Assembly: GCA_017354895.1 (NCBI GenBank)
Contig: CP071493.1
Location: 2,232,001 to 2,296,000, forward strand
Length of the DNA: 64,000 nt
From: Podospora comata
Lineage: Eukaryota; Ascomycota; Sordariomycetes; Sordariales; Podosporaceae
Direction of reading: 5' to 3'
A program made the translations under genes and the position numbers. The notes under the pieces are model-generated. The model was not told the origin of the DNA. It did no database searches and was given only the letters and a program-made list of their open reading frames with translations. This document shows positions 33,027-45,997 of this stretch, in pieces. Position 1 is the stretch's first letter. Each line of letters starts with the position of its first letter.

Positions 33027-34510
33027 CTACTTGCAGCGCTTCTCCACGATCCCAGGCCCGTTCTCCTCGTATTCCTTTCGTGAGATCCACATCTGGTGGA
33101 ATGTGCCCAGACTCCCGAGGATGCTGCCACCTATCCAGGCCCCGAACCGCCTCTCGCTGCTGAGGCCGGCGGCGTGAAGCTTGACCTTGACGCTGGGGAA
33201 CATGGCTGTGAGTTCGTGGTTCAGGCGGTCGGTGAACCCTGGCAACAAGCTTGTGCTCCCGGTAACGACAACGTTGGCCAAAAGGGCAGGTCGAACGTCG
33301 ACGTCGATGGAGTCGAGTGCTGCCTTGATCAAGCCGGGCACAGTCTGGGCCTTGGTGATCTTTCCTTCCTCGGTGGCGCTGGGGAAGGCAGCGTTGTCGT
33401 CCCACATGCCCTCGGCAACCTTGAAGCGTTGCTCGCGCCACATCTGATTGCTGCCATCTGGCATCTCAAACACACGGCCAGGCAGGTTCTTGGCGTAGTC
33501 CTCGTTTCCTGGCGCGAGGTATCTCCCAGGGCCCCTCCAAACCTCTACCACAGACTCCTTGAACTCTTTCAAGACTCTCTCCTCCTCATAGGCCCTGAAG
33601 GAGGGTGAAATCTGGAAATCAAAAGTCTTCAGCCTGGCGTCAGCAGGCTGCCCAGCCTCCACCGGCTTCTTGTTTTCCACCATAAAAGTAGGCACAACCT
33701 CCACCTTGGGCTCGCTGGCCTCAAAGAGCGACCTAATCTGGCTGCTGAGCCATACACCGCCGACAGGCGACCGCTGGACGCTCCGCTTCAGCACCATGCC
33801 GTCAAAAATCGCCGTGACACTGGTGTTAGACCCTCCCACGTCCAACACCAAGGCTGTCGCCTTCCCCGCTGCAAAGGCAGCCAGCACCGGGGTCTTGCTC
33901 AGCCAAAACGCAGGACACGCCCAATTCTCCATGCAAATCTCAATGGCCTTTTCCCTTTGCTTTGGTGAGTTCCATGCCGCCTCTGTCATCAACAGCGGAT
34001 TCTCCGCCATGGGCTTTTCGTAGTTTTCCGTCTCGTCTAAATCAGCCTCGTCGGCCATTTCCACATCTTCGCCCTCGGCTGCTGGTTTGGGCTTGTTGTT
34101 CAGGCCGTTTTTGCTGGGCGGGGTTGGGCGGGGGATGCCCAGGCGGTTGACAAGGGCATGCTCCCAGATCTTGGTGGCGGCATCCCAGTCCTCCACGACG
34201 CTATCGCGGTTCATGTAATTGCGGATTTCGAAGTCAGCACGGGGATACATTGCCTGGTCGCCGAAGACATCGCGATTGGAGGAGGTGATATGGCCGTAGA
34301 ACGAGGGGAGAACCTGCTTAGGCATTTCTTCGCCCGCGAAGCCGGCACGGGTGTTGATGTAGCCTGGGTCAAGGACGATGGCAGAGACCTCGTCTGAAGG
34401 GGCGGAATTGTTAGCATGTGCGCTCCTACTGGGGGTAGCAGATGATGGAGCATACCTCCGCCATAGACGTCCGTCGGTTGTACCGACGAGGGGAGCGGTT
34501 GTTGTGCCAT
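33027..34510 (-). CDS. arp4: Actin-related protein 4 (Arp4)
   Basis: Two exons on the minus strand, 34510-34456 and 34393-33027 (62-nt intron), give 473 aa. The first exon encodes MAQQPLPSSVQPTDVYGG and joins through a split Asp to EVSAIVLDPGYINTRAG, the actin-type phosphate-1 region in its Arp4 form. MPKQVLPSFYGHI, AAWNSPKQREKAIEICMENW, ALVLDVGGSNTSVTAIFDG and the C-terminal RRFGAWIGGSILGSLGTF are classic Arp4 segments. An acidic insert (EGEDVEMADEADLDE) sits near residues 105-120. Known role: shared subunit of NuA4 histone acetyltransferase, SWR1 and INO80 remodellers in the nucleus. It is divergent from TAF1. Confidence 0.94.
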
Positions 34511-35353
34511 GTTGTAAGTTGTGATGTCGTATAATATGATGATGGGCTCTGTAGCTATCAATTGAATCTGTGTGGAATCAGTGATGGTGGGTGAAAGATG
34601 AGATTTTAAGTTTGTTGGGAGTAAGTTGCAGGCGACAGAGATGGGACCAGTCGCGTGAAGAATGATTGAGCTTCTCGAAGCACGAGGGGTGGGCGCAGAG
34701 CTGCAAGACGGCGCGTTCCTGCTCTTAAGAGAAAACAGTGGGGCATGGAAGGCAGCCTTGGCAAGTACAACCACTGAAAGTCTGCCTCAGTGAGCTGTTG
34801 TACCTTGATGGATTTCCATTGCAGTTGACTGCCCACACCAGCTCATTGATTCTTCAGACGGAGAAGCCACCACAGAAATCTGTAACTGTCAGGACACCTA
34901 GCTTTTCCTTCTTTTCTACAACGTACCTCCTTCGACCAAGACTGCCCGTCAAAAGCACAGACTCCAAACCCAAAAGACCAGCCCAGGTTTTCGGCACCGA
35001 CCTTCAAAGCCCCACCTGAAAGCGAAGCTGGGGAAGGCCCCTGCCTGCGAAGCTAATTCTTGGCGCGACTTTGCTTCCCGCCCGCCGCGACTTAACAAAG
35101 GCAGCGAGGCCAGCGGAGACAAATCGCAACCACACATCGCCAAATCGTGATTCACCTTTCCCCAGGCTTCCGACCCTGCCACGGCACTCGAGGGCAGCCA
35201 AACTCTAGGTCGCCGGCGCTCAAAACGATGAGATAGCCGTGTACCATCCAGCGCATTCCAAACGAGGACCTGAGCTGCGACCTCGCACCTCACCAAACCC
35301 TCTCAATACAAACCCATCCCATTCCCGACATTCCAACCGCTACTACTGACACC
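34511..35353. promoter_or_regulatory. Divergent promoter region, ARP4 / TAF1
   Basis: 843 bp between start codons of two chromatin/transcription genes. No TATA consensus close to either start. Several frames cross it, none protein-like. Confidence 0.5.
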
Positions 35354-38300
35354 ATGGCGGTCGACGAACTCGACTTTGCCAATCTTAACGACGAGGCTTG
35401 GGCTGATGTCGAGGCCCGTGACGAAGCCGCCATCAAGAAGATCAACAACGCTTTTGAGGAGGGCGAACTCAATGGCATCATCGGCAATGTCGCATCAGGC
35501 GGCGCCATCGACCAGGCCGACAAAGCCGACGATGCTATCGACTTTGAAGACATGGATTTGAGCGACGAAGATGACCTGCCCGAGGAGGAGGAAGCGACGG
35601 GCCCGCCCTTGGACGTTAATGACGATGAGGACGACCTCTTTGGTGACGCCGGCTTCAGGTCCTCCCCGGAACCCGCTGACGGGCTAAACGACGATAACGA
35701 CGCCGATTCCAATGCTCCTGATGCAGACGGTATGGATATTGACGAGCCTGCCAAGTCGCTGGAGGAACTGCGGGCCATGAACTTCGACTTTGATCATGAC
35801 CCTGGCCTGGACGAAACCAACCAAGATCCCAACATTCCGGCCCCTGCCGAGAATCTCGTGGAAGCCGTCAAGCAAGCCTACCCGGGATTCAAGGAGAACG
35901 CTGTTCTGCCTTGGAACGAACTTTTGCGCCCCAAAGTTGCCACCTGGATCTCCAAGAAACCTCTGAAGCCTCCCAAGCACCTCGTGCCGAGCAAACTGAG
36001 CTTGGATTTGGAGGCTGATCAGGAGAAGCTTTTCAGAATTCCCGGCACTGCCATGTATTCGGTATTTCAGAGGATCAGAGATGCCGAGGCGCGCGGTCTG
36101 TGGTCTCTAGAGGAGTATGAGCCCCTGGAGCAAGCCGATATTGAGGTGTTCAGCGTGGACGATGGGGAGTCTGGCGATGAGAAAATAGGTGGGTACACCC
36201 TGCGCGACATCGCCCTTGTGTGCGATGACTGGGACAGCGTCGTCGGGCTTGCCGAACTCCAAAGCCAAAACCAGGTCGACTCCGTCACTGAAGACAGGCA
36301 CATTAAGTCTGAGCCTGACGAAGATGACGAAGACGACGAGTGGGATAGAATGTTTCTGGATAACCAGCCTGCCTCGAAGAAACGGCGGCTGGAGATACCA
36401 AAAGGCCTCCCGCCTATCCCAACCTTTACAGCACCGAACTTTGACAATTACGAACAAGCTGCCTCCAAGCTCGGGAAGCGCGTCATACTGGACATGAACG
36501 ACCCGTTCCTTCTTGTGGATGATGTCGAGTCGTCAGAACGAGCCGCCAAGAGACGCAAGACCCAGCACAAGACGGTCCGCCTGGCAAATGGACGCCTTGG
36601 CCGCGAATTGACCCAACGATTCAACTTTTCTTCGGACCAGGCCTACGATGCCCTCAAGGAAAACGCTCAGAGCAAGGTTCGCGCGACGTTGGCGCCCATT
36701 CCCGTCGAGCACAGTATGCCTGCCCAGCGGCTGTCTTGGCCATATTACAAGGTCAAGCTTACTGCCAGCGACCCGCACAGTTATCACCGGCCGCAATTCC
36801 ATCCAAAGAAGGATGGTCAGCATCTCATCAGGTTTTCCAAGCCTCAGCCTACAAAGCGCAAGTTGATGAGGGCCAAGAAGATTCCAGAGGCCTTCAGGAC
36901 ATCTGCCGACCTCTCAATGAACGACAGCTCCACCGCTGTACTACTGGAGTACTGCGAGGAGGTTCCCATTGTACTTTCCAACTTCGGCATGGGTCAAAAG
37001 ATCATCAACTACTACCGTCGCTCAAAGGGCACTGACTCCAACTCTAAGGGAGAGAAGAGGGAGCTCGGCGAGAACTGTGTCTTGATGCCGGAGGACCGGT
37101 CTCCGTTTGCCATGGTTGGCCAGGTACATCCGGGCGAAACTGTGCCTACTCTTCACAACCAGATGTTCCGAGCCCCCATCTTCAAGCACAGCCCGAGAAA
37201 GACTGATTTCCTCGTCGGTCGCAGCTCCACCGGCAAATCAGGGGCGAGCTGGTACATTCGCAACATTGATCATCTCTTCGTCGTCGGTCAGATTCTTCCA
37301 TCGATGGAAGTGCCAGGACCTCACTCCCGGCGTGTGACCAACATTGCCAAAAACCGCCTCAAGATGGTTTCATATCGCCTACTCAGGAACAGCGACAATG
37401 TCACGCTCAGCGATATCACAAAGCACGTCGCTGAGTCCAACGAGTCACAGAACCGTCAGAAGCTCAAGGAATTTTTAGACTTCCGCAAGGAGCAGCGCAA
37501 CTGGACGCTCAAGGAAGGCGACGAAATGTTGCCGGAAAGCGAGATCCGGTCGCTTGTTAGGCCTGAAGAGGTCTGCCTGTTGGATGCCATGCAGGTGGGC
37601 GCACACGAACTTGAGAACGGCGGCTATGAAGTTAATGACAGCATGGTCAACGATGAGAATGAAGCCGGTGACGAGCTACCTCCGGATGCACTTGCTAATA
37701 AAATGGCGCCGTGGAGGCTCACCAAGGCTTTCATTGATGCGAGCCATGGCAAAGCCATGATCGCTGTTCACGGTGCGGGAGACCCGACGGGCAAAGGTCT
37801 CGGCGTCAGCTACCTCCGCACCTCGATGAAGGGTGGTTTCCTAGAGCAGCTTCAAGGTCCCAATGCTACATCCGCCGATGCCATAGAGCGACAACGGAAG
37901 GCTAACGGCGGGCACATGTACAACGTCAAGAACCAAGACACGCTGTACAGTGAAGCTCTCAAGGATATCTGGAACCGCCAGCGAGAAAGTCTGCAGGATG
38001 CGCAGGAGCACGATGACGACGATGTTTTGGCACAGGAAGACGAGGATGATCGCTTCAACACCCAGAGTCAGGCTCCTTCCCGCCCGGCCGTCCCCGATGG
38101 TGTCAGCCAGATCAGTCAGAGCCATGCCAGCGCTGTGGGTGGTGGCAGAAAGCTGAAGATCACCCGGCAAATCAAGGATGAGAACGGCGAGCTTAAAACT
38201 GTTGAAGAGGTCGTTCACGACCCCGTGGTCATCAATCAATACCTGAAGAGGAGGCGCCAACAAGCCATGGAGAAGATCGAGTATGTTGCTGTCCTCAGAA

Positions 38301-38868
38301 ACAGTCAATTCAACCTGGATTTTGCTGACATGATATCTGTAGCTTTGACAATATCAAGCTTACCGGAGACAAGGAAACCGATACGCTCATTCTTGAAAAG
38401 TCAGTATCAACCTACCATTGCAGTGCACGGAAACTAACACGTTTTGGCAGAGCTGCGATTGAGCTCGAGCGTCTACAGAAGAACAAGATCCGAACAGCCA
38501 AACGCACCAAGCAGAAGGATCTTCAGCAGCGCATGAAGGAAGGCGGCGCCGACGGCCCCGATTCACCAGGTCCCGGCGGAGAAAAGGTCCCGGGCACGAC
38601 GAGGAAGTGCGCGAACTGCGGCCAGGTCGGCCATATCAAAACCAACAAGAAGTGTGTATGCCCCAGCCCCTTGTGTGATTCTTTCGACGATGAGGAGCTC
38701 TGCGAGGAGATTGAGGAGGAGGAGAGGGAGGAGGAAGAGGAGGTAGTGGAGCAGCCCAAGGCGAAGCCGAAGAAGAAGCGCAAGCCGTGGAATCGTCCGA
38801 CTGCTCGCAAAGAGCGGGAGCTGGACACGCAGCGGAGCAAGCTGCTCACCGATGCTTCCCAGTGGTGA
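35354..38868 (+). CDS. taf1: Transcription initiation factor TFIID subunit 1 (TAF1)
   Basis: Three exons, 35354-38280, 38343-38399 and 38451-38868, give 1133 aa. The N-terminus is acidic and contains the TAND-like region that in other TAF1 proteins contacts TBP. The large DUF3591 core spans about residues 430-880 (QRFNFSSDQAYDALKENAQ, LSWPYYKVKL, PFAMVGQVHPGETVPTLHN, PWRLTKAFI, GGFLEQLQGP). Near 1048-1064 is a CCHC zinc knuckle, C-x2-C-x5-H-x5-C (KCANCGQVGHIKTNKKC). The C-terminus is acidic then basic. There are no bromodomains, as usual in fungi, where a separate BDF protein supplies them. Role: TFIID scaffold at RNA polymerase II promoters. Confidence 0.95.
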
Positions 38869-41800
38869 AGTTTGGGCTCTTATGATGTTGCTTTGACAGG
38901 AGTCTGGTCAGCAACCCAAGAAAGGCGTGGTCTAAGGAGACGTAAACCGCCGATATGATCGTGGAAGAGCTGCGAGTTATGATTTCACAAGTTTTCTTTT
39001 CTTTTTTTCTTTTTCTTTTGTCTTTTCTTACTGTCAACAACTTCATGCTTTGCGTTTACGCAACACTTGGCTGACATTTAACCCCCAAAAGGCTCTGCCC
39101 GCTTCTCAATGGCTCTCGACCCCGCGAGCAGAACCCCGACGACGCTGCTGGACTTGCATCTGGCGACGCGCCTGTTGCGGCCAGTTTCATTCTTTGAAGA
39201 GAGGAGTGTCTCCTGCCGTTGGGGCGAGATGAAGGGGGTAGGGGTGGAAGGCGCCGCGGTGCGGTGCGGGGGTTGGTATGCTAAACTTGCAGTTCGAATT
39301 TGGAGCTATCGATCATGGTCCTTGAGGCAGGAGACTGTACGGCAGCCGGGCAACCAATCTATCTGCGACGTACCGGACATCGGCCTTTGGCACGCAAGAC
39401 ACGCCAACCCGGTTTACTGGCCAGGAAGGAGATTACGGGAGGAGGCATGGAGGTTTGTGTGGGGATACAGAAGAGTATTTTGAGGGGGGGTCGGTTTCTC
39501 GCTTGAGGCTTGCTTACTTACATCATACCCCTTTTATTTGCGCAGGCGTTTGGTATTTGATTGATGTGCTCGGTAATTTGAGGAGGGACAACAATGGGTA
39601 TCTAGGGATGGGTGGGGGTTTCACGGTTTTGGGAAAAAGAAGGTGGGCGGCTCGGTCTACATTACATTTGGCGTTACCAAGGGGACAAGACTAAAAGGTC
39701 ATGGCGTTCAAGGAGAGTGTCTTTTCAACTGCATTGAGGGGGCTAGGATCTGGCGCTCTATGTCTTGAGGTGGGGGGAGGTTTCGCAGTTTGAGGATGAA
39801 AGAGCGTTTAGCTGGGGATATTAAGAGAGCGCGTGCTGATGTTAGTGGAGGTTGTTGCAGTGTACATAATTATGGAAATCGTGTATAATGAATGCGATAC
39901 ATACCAGCCCTATCACGGGACTTGGATGAGTGGTGATCAATCTATCTGTTACATGGCCTTGCTGGTGACAATGAATCTGGAGAGTCAAGGAAAGGGGTAA
40001 GTTGGAGGACCCAGTTTGATGGTTGACAAGAAAAGAATTGGAGATGGCTAAACGCCGGTGAGTGGATGTGAGGTGAAGTCACGTTAGGTTGGTCATGATG
40101 CCAAAAATGGGTGCTTAACAGGGCGGTATATAGATTCTATGTTTATGAGCGGGTGATGTAAGGTATGTGTGTGTGGGGGGGGGGGAGGTGATGGCGGGTG
40201 GTAGTTGCACAAGAGCCTCGACTGTCAAGAACCGCTGTCAGCTTACAAGAACGATATCCAGTGTGCACAATCCAAAAAGAGAACAAAAACAACCGGTTGG
40301 GTACCAAGATTTGTTGAAATGTGGGGGTTGGCTTGCTATTCATTTTGTGAGTAGGTATTCACTCGGTTCTGTCTGTGAGCGGCAACGTGAGTTGACAAAG
40401 CTGTGCCTGAGAAGTGTGTACATTTGGGGTAAGGCTCTTGGGGATCTTTGGAGGGGTGATAGATTAAACGGCCACCAAAATCCTAGCGTTTAGATGGGCG
40501 CCCACATTCCGATCAGTAGTTGTTTGCTCATGTAGGTTTCCTGGGATAGAACAGATTTGGAGATCTGCCCCCCTGAATCCCGGTAGTTGTATGCATGCCA
40601 TATGTTGTTGGCTCGTTGATGCTGACTGGGAGGATATATTGGGCCCTATACTTGGGGAGAGTAGGTAGGTATGACGGCATATTCAAGAACGCAGTCTTGG
40701 CAGTCAACAACCTCCCGCATTGTCGCTCTTCTGTGAGTAGACTGGTTGTCTGAGACGTAGATATGGCACCCAGATAGGGCTGCCGAGAAATATAACACCT
40801 CATTGGCCCAAAATCTCCTCACAGCCAGCCAGCCAGCCACTCAGTCGGTCGACAGGAAGACTAAACCTCCGGGCCCGCAGTAACGATCTTCGGACCACAC
40901 GGCTTTTCCACCTGGCCTTGCGCCTTACGGGAGGTGAGACAACCGGCCGGTTGGTTCAGCCATCCTTGTTTTGGCCTACTGAGGCCAGCCCGGCCTGTCT
41001 TCCTGGTCAAGTCCTCTACAATGTCATGCCTGCCGGCTCCGAACTCTTGTGTTGTTGGGTCTCGCCTTGGGCCATGCATTGGCCCGGCGGTTCGGTCAGT
41101 GTAAGGCTAGGTAGGTAAACAAGGTCTGGATTCCGTAGGCTTATGCTGCCAATTGGCATGAGGGAAACGGGGTGTTGATCTCATGATTTACATACATGCT
41201 GGAGACCACACACAGTCTAAAGAGAATGAAGGCTTGTTCGTGCCGTCATCTTGCTTGCACACGTCCCGTGTGCCCGGCATATCAAAAGGGGGGGTGATGG
41301 CGTAAGTCGGCGCTTGCGCTTGCCTGGTCTTGACAACAGACGCGCTGCCGTCCCAATCGGCACTCGACTGGGCTTCGCTACCGGACAATCTCTTGTACAC
41401 AGATCTCTTTATTTGGGATATTGGGGGAGATCTAAGTTTGGGGGCAGAGAGGGAGGGGAGACAATATCACATATATCATGTGTGGGTTGCAGTTGGGGAG
41501 GGTTTTTGGAGATGGGTGACAGTGAGAAAGGGGAATGGGTTCATCAGAAGTGGGTACACACAACGGTGATATATTGAATGGATGGGATGATGGTTGGCTG
41601 AGGAATGGTGAGACTCAAGATGTATGCATGTGGTGGAGTTGGTGATGATGTCCCTGGTTTGGATGACAGGAAAATAGATTATAGCAACAATGTGATAAAC
41701 GAGGCCAGCTGATGAAGTGATCTGGTAGGTGGTGATGATAATGGGGACGGTGTGCAGAGTGCATACCCGGGGATCAACAGAAAAGTATCGAAAAGCTTAT

Positions 41801-43978
41801 TTTTGCTATGTTTATCATTGTGCTAACCGCCGAACGTTGCGAACCGGAGCTCTGGGTCGATGTTGGAGAGGTTCAACCGTCTGGGCTCGGATGGAATGGG
41901 ACGCGAGTGCTGGTGATGGCGGGGAAGCCTCCCATTTGCGGGAGAAAGATGCGAAGACGCACTGCTTACGGATATTCTCAAAGCAGCAGAGCAACACGTG
42001 TGACGAACTGCCGTCAAGGTGATGATGGCTGCGAAGATGTTGATATGCCAAGCTGCAACTGCTATGAGCAAGTCGGTGTCAAGTCGGTGACAACAGAAAG
42101 GCGGACAGATTTGAAGATTGAGCAGCGAATCAGATGTCTTGTCTAAGAATAGAAACGTAGCTAATTAGCCCACATCAAGACTCAACACCTCTCGCGGCGC
42201 TTACGAGCAAAGTGGGCAAAATTGATGCTCACCAATCACGGACGGCAGAGCACCAGGTTGCATTGCTGGGCGGACAGGGTTCAGGAACCACGACCCTCAG
42301 TGCCGTTGGCGTTGCTTTCTGCCCCTCACTTTTGCGGTCGAGTGCCTGTGTTCTTGGGTCGCTGGGGATGCCCAGACGTTGAATTCAACGTCGACTACGA
42401 GATCGAGGTTAGATCCGGAGCTACATGGCTTCGGTACTGGTCTGAATGGTCTCGATCCCACCCCGATAACGAAGTCTTGGCCTGGAAGGGGTTGAGCTGC
42501 AGGTTGGTTGAAGCAATCAATTTGTTGATGATGGTACGGTGGCTTCTTTCCCGAAGCTGGAACGGACCTCTTGTTCCAGAGCAGGACCCCTCATCAACCG
42601 GTTCCGTGGGTTCGTTCGAAAGAGACTTTCACAAGAGCCCGAGGCGGAAGACATTCCTCCTCTTTCCAGGTTCTCTGCTTGAATGTTTGAAGTTGATGAT
42701 GACAGCCGAACCAGGAAGGAGGGCTTCGGCCAGCCTGGGGGCTCCAAAACGAACCTGTGCACCAACCTGGAACTCGTGCACGGTGCAACTCCACCGTTTG
42801 AGGAATGGCGGTTTGGGGCTGATGGCATCGCATGGCTTTGCTGTGAATCATCACAACCTGGGGAAAATGATGGAAGAGGAGGAGCGACACAAAACCCTGT
42901 AAACGAATATTTTCATCAACCGGAGCAATGGGACCATTTCAATATGTGCTGCACTACTCATTTGAGCCGAAGTGGTTGATATGGCATTGGAGTTCCATTC
43001 GGGTATATTGGTTGATTGGCAGCAACCAGCAAAAGCTTACAGAAAAGTACGTATCCCCGGTGCCCAGCACTCGACTCCCGTCGAGCCCTCCAGGGCTCGT
43101 CCCCGTCTTTGTTCACTGTCAATGTGAATGTGAATGAAAGCTCGAGTCTACACCACGTCTCAGATCTGACATCTCTGGGAACAATGGAGCACTGACTAGA
43201 GGCATCTTTTGTCGTCAAAGCCGTTCCCCATTGCCGTTCCTTCATTGTGGTTCCTGGATATTGAATCATCTGCTGGATAGATAGACTACAGCAGACTACA
43301 GCAGACTACTGCACAGTGCGGCCGCATGGCATCCAAGTCCGAATTGGCCGACCCTGTTTCCTGTACGGGCATCCGGCCAATACGATGCGTCTCCGAGAGG
43401 GCTGCCAAGCCATGTAGAGCTTCTCTGCCCTTTTCTCCTCCCCATCCCCCAAGTTCTATTTTTGGATCTCTCTCTCGAACTGACATCGAACGCCGCAAGT
43501 TGCCTCGAGTACGTATCTTTTGCGACCCTGGCCCAGAACAAAGGAATTGACGTCGGCCCATCGACATCTACCACGGCTGCCACTTCCGAAGGCACAAAAA
43601 GACGTTGGACCGCCCTTCATCGCCATTGTTGCGGCCCGTTGTGTTCACGCTTCACGGCTTCACGGAGCACCAGAGACCAGCCCCAGGTCGACATACCCCA
43701 GACCCCATCTCCACCATCCGCCCACTTCGAAGCTATCCACAGACTAGATAGCCATTCGACCCTGCATACCGGTGGACTCGTCGCCAAACCGATCGTCGAC
43801 GACGACATCGCCCAGTGCGCCCTGTCCGAACCACCATCATCTTTCTTTGTTGCCGACGAAGAGAGGCCGTTCGTTGTCCTTTGCCACGAGCACCGTTGCG
43901 ATCGTGTCGCATCGCGACGCCTTTCGCTCCCTCTAGCAGCTCTCACTCCCACACACTTGCCGATACTCAGTCGACAGG
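38869..43978. other. 5.1-kb region without a convincing gene, upstream of the MADS-box gene
   Basis: Open frames up to about 225 codons exist (for example 42222-42902) but overlap others on the opposite strand and lack family motifs. Seen here: a perfect 8-bp inverted repeat CGAGCCCT/AGGGCTCG at 43082-43099, and three tandem 10-bp units AGACTACAGC at 43283-43312. The last 700 bp look like a long leader of the regulator gene. I see no tRNA. Confidence 0.5.
43283..43312 (+). repeat. Three tandem 10-bp units (AGACTACAGC)
   Basis: Two perfect copies plus a third differing near its end, about 670 bp before the MADS-box start codon. Confidence 0.8.
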
Positions 43979-45997
43979 ATGGGACGCAGAAAGATTGAAA
44001 TCAAGGCCATCAAGGATGACAGAAATCGCTCTGTGTAAGCTATTCCCGAAAATCCCAGCGCTGCCGAGATCCCGTCGCTGACCATGCAATTCTGGCGCAA
44101 CAGCACCTTTTTGAAGCGCAAGGGTGGTCTCTTCAAGAAAGCGCACGAGTTATCCGTGCTTTGCTCTGTAGATGTGGCCGTGTTCATTTTCGGCAGTAAT
44201 AAGAAGCTCTACGAGTATTCATCCTGCGACATGCGCGACCTGATCACGCGGTACACCTATGTATGTTTCAAATTCCGATCCCCTGTCTTGGAGAGTTTGG
44301 CTAACATGTCGCAACAGCACGGCGGTCCAAATGAGCACAAGGGCCCATCCGACTTCAATGGCGGTGCCGATGACGAGGAGGAGGATGACGAAAACGGCAC
44401 TCCACCGCAAGGAGACGGGATGGACGCTCCAATGCTCCATCCTCACTTTCAGGCTCAACCTCAGTTCCCCCCACACATCAGACACCACACTCCATCAGCG
44501 TCACCTCCTATTCCAAATGGCATGTTCGGCCCAGGGCCTCGAGGCCATACTCCTCAGCCTCCTCAGATGGGATCGCGGCCATCATCACGCAATGACATCC
44601 GAAGAATGGGACCAATGGGTGGTCCTCAAGTTGGTCCGCAAGGCCCTCCCCCTCAGGCAGTGAACGGATATGCTTTCATGCCCCAGCCAGCTATCTACAA
44701 CCCTCATAATGCACCCAATATGCCTCCTACTGCTTCTCATGGCCTGCCACCGCAATATCCTTACCCTGGCCCTCCACCGCACCCGCAACAAATGCAACAA
44801 TTTGCCGAAGAGCGAAGAAGATCGTCTGTTCCGCCCAACTACCCACCGCAGGCACAAGGGCCACCAGCACCGCGTCACTCAGTGTCTCCCCCTCGACCTC
44901 AGGCACCACAGCTGCCTCACCAATTGCCAGCTCAGCTTCCTCCTCGCACTATGCCATCACACATGGTCCCTAGTCCGCCGCAACCACAGATGCATCCCAT
45001 GCAGAGCCCACCTCAACCTCAGCAACACCTGGCCCCTCCACCATCGCACGAACTGCCACAGATCCGGCCACCTCCCCAGGAGCCCCAACCGCCAGCCCCT
45101 GTAGAGACCATGGCAAAGCCTGAACTTGTCGACAGACCCCGACAGCCGCCTCTTTTGGACACCGCCATCAAAAAGGCACCACCGCGCAAGGGTGGCAGCA
45201 TCTTTACGCCTATTGATGAAAACCGATCTATTCTCTCGCAACACTTGGCAGCATTTCACCCAGAAGTAAAGTCGGAGCCGCAGGGCAACCGATCGCTTTC
45301 ATTGGACATGGGAAAGAATGGGACCACAAACTCGCCGCCACATCTCCAACGTTCCAACACCCAAGCCCAGCCACAAATAAAGCGAAATGGCTCGCTATCG
45401 TCCATCCCCGAGACTGTGTTTACGCCACCGTCCCGGTCCAATAGTCTGCGCATCGGAAGCATATCTCGGCCACGACTAAAGGTGCAAATCCCCGACGAGT
45501 CTGATGGCGGGAGTGCTACGGCCGAATCGGCATCTCCCCGCAACACAACAACCACGACGGATGCCACCTCACAACCCTCGAGGCGACCTGAGTCGGTTGT
45601 TCTCCCGCCCCCCTCCCCATCCGCCTCCTCGCTCCTCTCAGCAGGCGCAACCGGCCCACCGAACCCGTTTGCCCGACCTCCTCCCGCTTCTCACCAAAAC
45701 AACTCGATGAACATCGATACCCCTGTTTCCGCGCTCCCATCTCGATTTATGACGAATGAGTTTCTCCCAAGTCCCAGCAGCTTTTACCCCGAGTGGAACT
45801 TTCGTGGAAGTGACAGCAACACGCTGCCCAGTCCACTAAACTTTGCTACGCCCGTGGTGAGCACCGGGCCGTCCTTTCTGAGGGACGACCCGGTCCCGCA
45901 GAAGCGGAAAAGCCCCGAGATTAGCGGCAACGGGCACGGGCCTGAGCAACATGTTGATATTGGCGGAGATGCGAAGCGTGTAAAGGTTGATTCTTGA
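43979..45997 (+). CDS. rlm1: MADS-box transcription factor, MEF2/RLM1 type
   Basis: Three exons, 43979-44034, 44104-44260 and 44318-45997, give 630 aa. The MADS domain occupies residues 1-57 (MGRRKIEIKAIKDDRNRSV, TFLKRKGGLFKKAHELSVL), with the first intron after RNRSV. A MEF2-like extension follows. The rest is Pro/Gln/His-rich, like an activation domain. A D-type short motif region (SGNGHGPEQHVDIGGDAKRVKVDS end) closes the protein. Known role of the type: target of the cell-wall-integrity MAP kinase, controlling cell-wall genes. The plain MEF2-type sequence GRRKIEI separates it from the SRF-type Mcm1. The unusually long upstream region suggests complex control. Confidence 0.92.

Noticed and set aside
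42222-42902. 226-codon plus-strand frame
   Set aside because: Starts at a TTG (ATG one codon later), overlaps two minus-strand frames of similar length, and shows no domain-like pattern.
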